Shown in pieces: positions 1 through 6,950 of a stretch of 64,000 bases of DNA. The notes under the pieces were generated by a model, which had not been told where the DNA came from, searched no databases, and was given only the letters and a program-made list of their open reading frames with translations. Positions within the stretch are counted from its first letter, which is position 1. Each line of letters begins with the position of its first letter. The DNA lies in contig NZ_JH636441.1 in NCBI RefSeq assembly GCF_000255705.1, positions 1,013,192-1,077,191 of the forward strand, written 5' to 3'. Both the position numbers and the translations under genes were made by a program. The stretch comes from Zavarzinella formosa DSM 19928 (lineage in GTDB: Bacteria; Planctomycetota; Planctomycetia; Gemmatales; Gemmataceae).

Positions 1-1
1 G

Positions 2-319
2 ATTTACCGGCTCAAACGATACGAGTGGCGCATCGGCCGGCATTTCAAAATCGTGCCGTTCATCAGCCTCGTCAACCTGCTGGCCAGCGAAGAACTCTAC
101 CCGGAATTTCTGGTCGCCAGCGACCCGTCAAAGAAAGTGGCCGCCCGCATTACCGAATGGCTAAGCAACCCGGAACAAATCGCTGCCATCAAGAGCCGAC
201 TGACGCAATTGTGCAACGAGGTCGCCAAACCGGGAGCCTGCGAACTGGCCGCAAAGTTTTTGATTGAGCGGTATCAGGTCGCCAAACAACCTGGCCCGAC
301 GTTTGACCGCCGACTATGA
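2..319 (+). CDS. lpxB: Lipid-A-disaccharide synthase, C-terminal end (partial)
   Basis: The window opens inside this gene; about 105 C-terminal residues are visible and the reading frame ends with TGA at 317-319. The segment IYRLKRYEWRIGRHFK followed by VPFISLVNLLASEELYPEFL matches the conserved end of LpxB, where the acceptor-side 'PNLLAGREL.PELLQ' motif sits just before the last helices. LpxB is a GT-B inner-membrane glycosyltransferase that joins UDP-2,3-diacylglucosamine to lipid X to make the lipid A disaccharide. This implies an LPS-type outer membrane, as found in planctomycetes. The N-terminal part lies outside the window, so only the C-terminal motif supports the call. Confidence 0.82.
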   Translation: MYRLKRYEWRIGRHFKIVPFISLVNLLASEELYPEFLVASDPSKKVAARITEWLSNPEQIAAIKSRLTQLCNEVAKPGACELAAKFLIERYQVAKQPGPTFDRRL

Positions 320-370
320 TGATCGATTTTTAACATTGACTCGCAAAATCAATTCCTAAAAAGTAAAATC

Positions 371-889
371 ATGAAGTATTTAGTGAAATGTGAATGCGGC
401 CATTCCGTGGAAGTGTCGGCAGGCGACGCCGGCACAAAAGTTAGTTGTCACTGCCAGCGACTGGTGGATGTTCCATCACTCCACCGGCTTCGACAGTCAG
501 CGGGAGTTTCGAGCATATCGGCTGACTTGATGATCGAAACCATGCTGCAACAAGGCCGGCTTCCCGAGGAGAACGAGTGCGTCGGATGCGAAAAACCGAC
601 AACGGGGATTGTTTATGTCAATATTCAGTGCGAACGCGCGGAAGTTCGCAAGCCCGGCTATGGTTTGGAACTATGGGGGTTGCTGCTTGGCTGGATTGTG
701 TTAAAGCGCAAGGGAGAGGCAAGGATCATTGGGCGCGATTTATCCTATCGCCTGCCCATGCGTATTTGCGAGAATTGTCGTCGCGGCTTGAATGACCGTG
801 AAGCCGAAAAACTCGTGCGACGAATTCCTCTTTACAACGAACTGTTGGGGAAGTTTCCCAAGGCCAAGGTATCGCTGGCGATGATGTAG
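371..889 (+). CDS. Zinc-ribbon hypothetical protein
   Basis: A 172-residue protein of unknown function. It begins with a two-pair cysteine ribbon (CECGH at residues 8-12 and CHC near 26-28, resembling the MJ0042 ribbon common in planctomycetes), has a second pair (CVGC and a Cys about 17 residues later) and a third (CENC near residue 137), so it probably binds one or more zinc ions. A short hydrophobic stretch (LELWGLLLGWIVL) lies between the ribbons. No good Shine-Dalgarno is visible before the ATG. It follows lpxB by 51 bases on the same strand, so it may be cotranscribed. I do not recognise the family beyond the ribbons. Confidence 0.6.
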   Translation: MKYLVKCECGHSVEVSAGDAGTKVSCHCQRLVDVPSLHRLRQSAGVSSISADLMIETMLQQGRLPEENECVGCEKPTTGIVYVNIQCERAEVRKPGYGLELWGLLLGWIVLKRKGEARIIGRDLSYRLPMRICENCRRGLNDREAEKLVRRIPLYNELLGKFPKAKVSLAMM

Positions 890-951
890 GCTCCCGATAA
901 GAAAGCCAAACCAATAACCAACGACGCTTGGCTTTGGCGAACCCTCGTCCG

Positions 952-3900
952 TCAATTCCGTGTCAACGCTTCATCCAGATTCAACAAAGAATTGGCCAGG
1001 ATTGTCCACGCCGCCAATTCGCCGACGGGCAACTTGGCGTCTCGCGGCGATTCACCCACGGAGAGCAGTTTGATGGCGGCCTTCTCGTCGTTTTGGAACC
1101 GTGCCCGCTGGCGGTCAAGAACTTTCGTCAACACAACGGACTCGCGTTCTTGCATCGGTCGGCCGGTGACCATGCGAAAGCCGATGTTCAGACGTTCTTC
1201 GGTCGTTTTGCCTTCGGCAATCATTCGCTCGGCGAACTTGCGGGCGGCTTCCACGTAAGTCGGATCGTTCATTAACACCAAGGCTTGCAACGGCGTGTTG
1301 GTTCGGGAACGACGGACGACGCACGTTTCCCGGTCGGGGGCGTCCAGCGTCGCCAGCGACGGCGGCGGGCAGGTCCGCTTCCAAAAGGTATACATGGTCC
1401 GCCGATATAGGTCTTTGCCGGTGCTTTGCGTGTAGGTTTGGGCGGTCCAATTAGCACCGTCCGCGCGGGACATCAGTTCTTCCCACAGTCCGGCCGGTTG
1501 ATACGGCGAAACGCTCTTGCCGCCGATTTCGCCGTTCATCAACCCGCTGACGGCCAAGGCTTGATCGCGGATGAACTCGGCCTGCAACCGGAAGCGGGGG
1601 CCACGGGCCAACAACCTGTTTTCCGGGTCTTTGGCGACCAGTTCTTTCGACACGGCCGATGATTGCCGATAGGTCGCAGACATCACAATCAGTTTCACCA
1701 GTTGTCGAAGGTTCCAGCCCGATTCGCGGAATTCAACCGCCAGCCAGTCAAGCAATTCCGGGTGCGAGGGGTAATCTCCTTGCGTGCCGAAGTCCTCGGC
1801 CGTCTTCACCAACCCGGTGCCAAAGAAGAGCTGCCAGTAACGGTTCACCGTCACGCGCGCCATCAACGGGTTTTCCGGCGAGACAAGCCATTTGGCCAAA
1901 GCCAGCCGGTTGGCCGGGGCATCCTTCGGCAGCGGCGGCAGGACAGCCGGAGTGCCGGGCGTGACCTTTTCCCCCTTCTTGTCGTACTCGCCGCGAGTCA
2001 GCACGAACGTGTCGCGAGGCTTGGGCATTTCCTCCATCACCATTGCGGTCGTCGTGCTTCCTTCTTCGGTGGCAATCGACTTTCGCAATTCCGCAATCTT
2101 GTCGTTGATGGCTCGCAGCGCCGGGGAAACTTGTGTCTTGTAATAAGTGGCCAACTCTTGTTGTTGGGCCGGAGTGCGTTTGGCCGAATCGGCTTTCAGA
2201 ATCGCATCAATGTTGGCCGGGATCGGATTCCCTTCATGCGGGGTGGCCGAATCGGTGGCCAGTAACCGAAACCGTGAAAACTGATGGTTTCCGAATGTCG
2301 AGTTGAATTGCAATTGAACCGTGACTTCCTTTCCGGCGGCCACGGGTTCGGCCAACTCGAAAATCGCATGGTGCGGCTTGCCCGTCTGCGGGTGAATCGC
2401 CCAGCCTTTGCCGTTCGGTTGAAGGAGGTTCTTTACATCAAAATTTCCGTCTACTTGGCTGTAGTCGGCCGAGGCCGAACGGAGTTTCAATGCGGTTGAT
2501 CCTTTGCCCTCGCCAAGATTGACTTTGAAGCCAGTCATCACGAAGTTGCCGTTGGACGACCGGCCCGGCCCATTGCCGCTTTGCTTGTCGTCCGGAAGTA
2601 CTTCCAACCGCAAGGCCGTAAGATTGGGCACGTCTGGTTTGAAGGTCATCGTGTAAACCTCTTGGGCCGGGTTCGGCCCGGCGGCAACGGTGATGCCGTC
2701 CGTGGTGGTGAACGTCGTCCCGTTTTTGCTCTTGAGTTTGTCAAGAACCAACTGCTTCCAAGTGGTCTTGGCCGCGTCGGGAGATTTTTCCCAAGCGGCC
2801 TGGGCGGCGACCACCTCCGGGTTCGGCTGGGCCAATTTCGCCTCCAAATCGGCGATTTCTTTCTTCCATGCGGCAATCTTGGCTTCTTGGGTCTTTGAGG
2901 GGACCTTAATCATGGGCACGGAATTACCCCGGCCGCCATCAAGGCCGTTTTCCGGCACGCTGTTGAAGTAGGCGTAAAGCTGGTAATACTCCTTCTGCGT
3001 TAGCGGGTCGTACTTGTGGTCGTGGCACTGGCAGCAGGCATAGGTGAGGCCCATCCACACGGTGGAGGTGGTGTTCACCCGGTCCACAATGTAGGCGGTA
3101 CGATATTCCTCCGGGATGGCCCCGCCTTCAAAGTTGGTCATGTGGTTGCGGTTAAAACCGCTGGCGATCTTTTGCTCAAGCGTGGCCTTCGGCAGCAAAT
3201 CACCGGCGAGTTGCTCGATGGTGAACTGGCCGTAAGGCTTGTTTTGATGAAACGCCTCGATCACCCATTCCCGCCATCGGGTCATGTCGCGGCCGTTGTC
3301 GATGTGGTAGCCGTTGGTGTCCGCATAACGGGCGGCGTCGAGCCAGTCGAGCGCCATGCGCTCGCCGTAACGGACGCTTCCGAGAAGCCGGTCAACGACT
3401 TTCTCGTAGGCGTTCGGCGAATTGTCCGCGAGATAGTCGTCGATTTCTTTTAGCGTTGGCGGCAACCCTGTCAGATCAAGGGTGACTCGGCGAATCAGGA
3501 TGGTCTTCTCGGCTTCCGAAGCTGGCTTCAAGTTTTCGGTTTGCAGTTTCGCCATCGTGAAGCGGTCAATCGGGCTGGCGGCCCAGCCATCCCCGGTCTT
3601 CGGCACATCGGGGCGTTTCGGGGCGATGAATGCCCAGTGGCCCCGATACTCGGCTCCCTCGGCGATCCATTGCCGCAAAGTTTCAACTTGGGCCGGGCTG
3701 ACCGTCTTCCCCGTGGTGGCCGGGGGCATGTGTTCCATCTTGTCCGTAGTCGTCAGCCGCTTGATGAGTTCGCTTTCGCCCGGCTTCTTCAGATCCAAAG
3801 AGGCCAACGCTCCCTCGCGGGTGTCGAGTCGCAGTTTTGCCTTGCGTTGCTTTTCATCCGGCCCATGACAGGCGAAACATTTGTCCGCCAAGATTGGCCG

Positions 3901-3984
3901 AACATCCCGGTCAAACTCAATTTTCGGGGCGGCAACCATCATACTCGGGAGGGCCAGCAACGTGAACAGCGAACGCAGAACCAT
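952..3984 (-). CDS. DUF1549/DUF1553 cytochrome-type planctomycete protein (PSCyt1-PSCyt2-PSD1)
   Basis: About 1010 residues. A hydrophobic signal peptide ends near AAPKIEF, followed at residues 36-40 by CFACH, a c-type haem attachment motif in a PSCyt1 domain (DVRPILADKCFACHGPDE). The DUF1549 (PSCyt2) domain follows, with a second cysteine cluster CCQCHDHKYDP around residues 335-345. After a less conserved middle comes the DUF1553 (PSD1) domain with typical segments such as NRYWQLFFGTGLV and RSRTNTPLQALVLMNDPT. The family is exported, very expanded in planctomycetes and of unproven function; polysaccharide or redox roles have been proposed. The ATG at 3984 is preferred over an upstream in-frame TTG (3999) because GGGGA lies 7 bases before it. 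It appears monocistronic. Confidence 0.9.
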   Translation of the reverse strand: MVLRSLFTLLALPSMMVAAPKIEFDRDVRPILADKCFACHGPDEKQRKAKLRLDTREGALASLDLKKPGESELIKRLTTTDKMEHMPPATTGKTVSPAQVETLRQWIAEGAEYRGHWAFIAPKRPDVPKTGDGWAASPIDRFTMAKLQTENLKPASEAEKTILIRRVTLDLTGLPPTLKEIDDYLADNSPNAYEKVVDRLLGSVRYGERMALDWLDAARYADTNGYHIDNGRDMTRWREWVIEAFHQNKPYGQFTIEQLAGDLLPKATLEQKIASGFNRNHMTNFEGGAIPEEYRTAYIVDRVNTTSTVWMGLTYACCQCHDHKYDPLTQKEYYQLYAYFNSVPENGLDGGRGNSVPMIKVPSKTQEAKIAAWKKEIADLEAKLAQPNPEVVAAQAAWEKSPDAAKTTWKQLVLDKLKSKNGTTFTTTDGITVAAGPNPAQEVYTMTFKPDVPNLTALRLEVLPDDKQSGNGPGRSSNGNFVMTGFKVNLGEGKGSTALKLRSASADYSQVDGNFDVKNLLQPNGKGWAIHPQTGKPHHAIFELAEPVAAGKEVTVQLQFNSTFGNHQFSRFRLLATDSATPHEGNPIPANIDAILKADSAKRTPAQQQELATYYKTQVSPALRAINDKIAELRKSIATEEGSTTTAMVMEEMPKPRDTFVLTRGEYDKKGEKVTPGTPAVLPPLPKDAPANRLALAKWLVSPENPLMARVTVNRYWQLFFGTGLVKTAEDFGTQGDYPSHPELLDWLAVEFRESGWNLRQLVKLIVMSATYRQSSAVSKELVAKDPENRLLARGPRFRLQAEFIRDQALAVSGLMNGEIGGKSVSPYQPAGLWEELMSRADGANWTAQTYTQSTGKDLYRRTMYTFWKRTCPPPSLATLDAPDRETCVVRRSRTNTPLQALVLMNDPTYVEAARKFAERMIAEGKTTEERLNIGFRMVTGRPMQERESVVLTKVLDRQRARFQNDEKAAIKLLSVGESPRDAKLPVGELAAWTILANSLLNLDEALTRN

Positions 3985-4060
3985 CGGGTGTGTCCCCAAT
4001 GAACGAAGAGGTAGGTCGGTCTGATTAGATTACACTCTCGGCGGCCGGAAATGAACCGGA

Positions 4061-4252
4061 TTATTCCCCGGCCTCGGATTCGGGTTTCGCTGAGTTCGCA
4101 TCCGAGCGGTCCCGCCCGGAGTCCCGCAGGGCCCTGCGAAGCAAAAACTCGATCTGGCCGTTCAAGCTGCGCAGGTCGTCATCGGCCCAGCGTTGCACGG
4201 CCGCCAACACCGCCGGGTCGATTCGCAGAAGAAAGGCTTTCCGTTCCGCCAT
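4061..4252 (-). CDS. Arc-type ribbon-helix-helix DNA-binding protein
   Basis: A 63-residue protein. The N-terminal half, FLLRIDPAVLAAVQRWADDD then LRSLNGQIEFLLRRAL, has the beta-strand/helix/helix pattern of ribbon-helix-helix (Arc/MetJ-like) repressors, where FLLRI would be the DNA-reading strand. The acidic, polar tail is probably disordered. The ATG at 4252 gives the expected domain start; an upstream in-frame start would add an unrelated tail. It lies 37 bases downstream of the SPFH gene on the same strand, so the two are probably one transcript. RHH genes next to SPFH genes occur in several bacteria. It may autoregulate through the phased repeats at 5242-5270 (inference). Confidence 0.8.
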   Translation of the reverse strand: MAERKAFLLRIDPAVLAAVQRWADDDLRSLNGQIEFLLRRALRDSGRDRSDANSAKPESEAGE

Positions 4253-4289
4253 TACGTGGGCACCTGATTTTGGGAAGTAACACAAAAAC

Positions 4290-5228
4290 TCACTGGTAAA
4301 TGGTTCCCGTGTTCATGATCGGTTGCGGGACGGAGTGGCCGCAAAGGACGATGAGCAAATTGCTAACCATCGCCGCTTTTCGGTCGCCATCGAAGTCCAC
4401 GATCTTCTTGGCGCTCAACATTTCCAAGGCGTGTTCGACCATGCCGACCGCTCCCTCGACAATCTTGGCCCGCGCGGCGATCACCGCTCCGGCTTGTTGT
4501 CGCTGGAGCATCGCGGAGGCGATTTCCGGTGAATAGGCGAGATGGCTGATGCGGGCTTCCTCGATCACCACCCCGGCTTGTCGAACACGTTCTTGAACTT
4601 CGCTCTTCAATCGGCTGCACACTTCGTCGATGTGGCCCCGCAGAGCATATTGGCCTTCTTCCGCGTCGTAACTGTACTGGCTCGCCAAGCCTCGGAGGGC
4701 AGCCTCGGATTGCATGTGGACGAACTCTTCCGCGTCATTCACGACGAAGACTGCCTCGGCCGTGTTGACGATTCGCCAAACCACAATGGCCGCGATTTCA
4801 ATGGGGGTGCCGTCTTTGTCATTTACCTTGCTGGGTCGCCGGGCCGTGTGGCCGGACGTGGTCACGTTGCCTTGCGCGTCCTTGCGTTCCGGTGTTTTGG
4901 TCTGCCCGGTCTCGAATGTCTGCACCCGCATGGAAACCCGTTGGGCGCGATAGAACGGGTTCCCGTAGTAAAGGCCCTGATCCTTCAAGGTTCCGACATA
5001 TCGGCCGAACAACTGAACAACGCGCGCTTCATTCGGGTTAACGATCACAAACCCCGCCATGCCGAGACACCAAGACAGCACGAGCAGAATCGCCGCCAGC
5101 CCCCACGGCCAGAAATTATGCTGGTTGACGGCCGTGATGATGGCATAAACCACGCCCCCCGGAATGATGACCACAAACAAGGGGATCATCAACAGACCGG
5201 GAAGCAGTTTGCAAGTTCGCTCGTTCAT
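4290..5228 (-). CDS. SPFH/Band 7 (stomatin-prohibitin-like) membrane protein
   Basis: 312 residues. Two hydrophobic segments (about residues 9-28 and 33-55) anchor the protein and are followed by an SPFH domain: GFVIVNPNEARVVQLFGRY, then YGNPFYRAQRVSMRVQTFET, DGTPIEIAAIVVWRI and a helical region with VQERVRQAGVVIEEARISHL. SPFH proteins oligomerise in membrane microdomains and act as scaffolds or protease regulators; the exact role here is unknown. The ATG at 5228 is chosen because GAGGG sits 4 bases upstream; an in-frame upstream ATA (5249) is unlikely. It is the first gene of a two-gene unit with the ribbon-helix-helix protein, and carries three phased repeats just upstream. Confidence 0.88.
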   Translation of the reverse strand: MNERTCKLLPGLLMIPLFVVIIPGGVVYAIITAVNQHNFWPWGLAAILLVLSWCLGMAGFVIVNPNEARVVQLFGRYVGTLKDQGLYYGNPFYRAQRVSMRVQTFETGQTKTPERKDAQGNVTTSGHTARRPSKVNDKDGTPIEIAAIVVWRIVNTAEAVFVVNDAEEFVHMQSEAALRGLASQYSYDAEEGQYALRGHIDEVCSRLKSEVQERVRQAGVVIEEARISHLAYSPEIASAMLQRQQAGAVIAARAKIVEGAVGMVEHALEMLSAKKIVDFDGDRKAAMVSNLLIVLCGHSVPQPIMNTGTIYQ

Positions 5229-5241
5229 GGAACCCTCAATA

Positions 5242-5270
5242 GATATCAAAGTGATATCATATTGACATCA
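5242..5270. promoter_or_regulatory. Three GAYATCA direct repeats at exact 11-bp period: candidate operator
   Basis: GATATCA at 5242-5248, GATATCA at 5253-5259 and GACATCA at 5264-5270 are each exactly 11 bp apart, so all three lie on one face of the helix. They sit 13-42 bp upstream of the SPFH start codon (5228, minus strand). Tandem short sites one turn apart are typical of ribbon-helix-helix repressors, and such a repressor is encoded by the second gene of the unit. The repeats are seen directly; the link to that protein is inference. Confidence 0.6.
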
Positions 5271-5544
5271 TATATTGCTCCGGGTTCGCGTCAATGGAAG
5301 AATTTGAAGAAACAAAGATCAAAAGCATGTTGGCATGTTCCACCCGGAGGTGCGCGGCCTTGATGGTGAAGTGTCATAACTTGAAAGCCGGGAAATCCTC
5401 AAAATTCCCTGTGGATCGGACGAGAAAACGCTGGTATAAGTGAGTTGTTGGAAATACCCGCCAAAAAATTCGCCTATTTGAGCCGACAACCCGCCTCAGA
5501 AATTAGCCTCCCGCCAACCATCCCACCGCATAAGGTGCCAGCCG
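5271..5544. other. Intergenic region between divergent SPFH and DUF1501 genes
   Basis: No convincing ORF, tRNA or strong hairpin is visible in this 274-bp stretch. It must hold the promoters for the SPFH/RHH unit leftward and the DUF1501 cluster rightward. A TATAAG at 5436-5441 is a possible -10 element for the rightward cluster, but no clear -35 partner was found. Confidence 0.4.
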
Positions 5545-6864
5545 ATGCCTTCAATTCCCGCCGCCGGTAACCGTTTTGCTCCTGCCCGTCGCGAATTTCT
5601 TCGTGTTGGCGTGGTGGGTGGCTTGGGCCTCACGCTCGGCGATTTCTTCGCCATGAAGGCTCGGGGCGATCTCAAGAATTACGAGAGCAAGGAAGGCGTC
5701 GCCAAAAGCATCATCCAAATTGTCCTTCCCGGCGGGATGGCTCATCAAGAATCCTGGGATCCGAAACCCGAAGCCCCGCTTGAATATCGCGGGCCGTTCG
5801 GTGTCGCCAAAACAAAAATGCCCGGCATTGTTCTCAACGAGAACTTCCGCAATATCGCTCAAGTCGCCGACAAAATGACGATCATCCGGTCAATCGCCGG
5901 CAAAGAGGCCGATCACGGCCGGGCGACCTACACGATGTACACCGGCTACCGGAAGAGCCCGGCGATTGAACACCCGAGCCTCGGGGCGGTTGTCTCGCAC
6001 GAGTTCGGCCCGCGCAAAGACCTCCCGCCTTATGTGGCCGTCCCTTCCGCGACCGAATACGGCGGCACCGGTTACCTCGGATCGCAGTTCGGCCCCTTCG
6101 GCATCGGCAGCGACCCGGCGCGTAACGGTTACAAGGTTCGTGATCTGTCGCTCCCGCCGGGCGTGGACGATCAGCGATTCTCGACCCGACGCGAAATTCG
6201 CGATGTGGTGGATGATCACTTCCGCTATCAAGCCGGGAAGGCCGAAGCCCTCGGGGCGATGGACGAGTTTTACCAACGGGCCTACGCCCTGATTAGCTCT
6301 CCGGCCGCCCGTGAAGCGTTTGACATTGAAAAGGAAACGGCGGCGACCCGAGCGAAGTACGGCACATCGGAAGCCGGGCCTCGGTTCTTGCTGGCCCGCC
6401 GGTTGGTTGAAGCCGGAGTGCGGTTTGTCACCGTCAGCTATGGCGGCTGGGACATGCACGCAGGCATCGAAAACGCCATGCGTCGACAGGCTCCGGGTCT
6501 TGATTCCGCGTTGGCCGGGTTAATTCGGGATTTGGATGATCGCGGCTTGCTGGCCTCGACGATTGTGCTGGTGACCAGCGAATTCGGGCGAACCCCGAAA
6601 ATCAACGCCTCGGCCGGTCGCGACCACTTCCCCCGCGTATTCTCCGTTGCCGTCGCCGGAGGCGGGTTTAAGAAGGGCTTCGTTTATGGCTCGTCGAACT
6701 CGACCGCCAGCGAGCCGGAAGAAAACCCGATTCGCGTTGAAGACGTGCTGACCACCGTTTACCACCAACTCGGCATCAACGCCGACAAGGAACTGATGGC
6801 CCCCGGCGCCCGCCCCATCGAGATCATCGACGGGGGCGAAGTCGTCAAAGGGTTGATTGGTTAA
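5545..6864 (+). CDS. DUF1501 domain-containing exported protein
   Basis: 439 residues. The N-terminus carries a twin-arginine-like leader (ARREFLRVGVVGGLGLTLGD), so it is probably exported folded. The rest is a DUF1501 domain, related to the sulfatase/alkaline-phosphatase fold: VLPGGMAHQESWDPKPEAP near residues 60-78, GPRFLLARRLVEAGVRFVTV, YGGWDMHAGI, and VLVTSEFGRTPKIN with a following DHFP, which are the conserved signatures. Function is unproven. It is the first gene of a four-gene co-directional cluster (DUF1501, PPC, DUF1549/DUF1553, cytochrome-WD40), a combination seen repeatedly in planctomycetes. Confidence 0.92.
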   Translation: MPSIPAAGNRFAPARREFLRVGVVGGLGLTLGDFFAMKARGDLKNYESKEGVAKSIIQIVLPGGMAHQESWDPKPEAPLEYRGPFGVAKTKMPGIVLNENFRNIAQVADKMTIIRSIAGKEADHGRATYTMYTGYRKSPAIEHPSLGAVVSHEFGPRKDLPPYVAVPSATEYGGTGYLGSQFGPFGIGSDPARNGYKVRDLSLPPGVDDQRFSTRREIRDVVDDHFRYQAGKAEALGAMDEFYQRAYALISSPAAREAFDIEKETAATRAKYGTSEAGPRFLLARRLVEAGVRFVTVSYGGWDMHAGIENAMRRQAPGLDSALAGLIRDLDDRGLLASTIVLVTSEFGRTPKINASAGRDHFPRVFSVAVAGGGFKKGFVYGSSNSTASEPEENPIRVEDVLTTVYHQLGINADKELMAPGARPIEIIDGGEVVKGLIG

Positions 6865-6882
6865 TTCCCGCCGTCAGCCACG

Positions 6883-6903
6883 CCCCGCGACGGTGTCGCG
6901 GGG
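6883..6903 (+). other. Perfect 9-bp intercistronic hairpin
   Basis: CCCCGCGAC and GTCGCGGGG form a perfect stem around a 3-base loop, 18 bases after the DUF1501 stop. No U-tract follows, so it is more likely an mRNA-stability or attenuation element between the first two genes of the cluster than a full terminator. Confidence 0.5.
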
Positions 6904-6950
6904 AACTCCACGTTTTTCACTCCATGCCGATTCGTCGGGAGTTGTTCATC

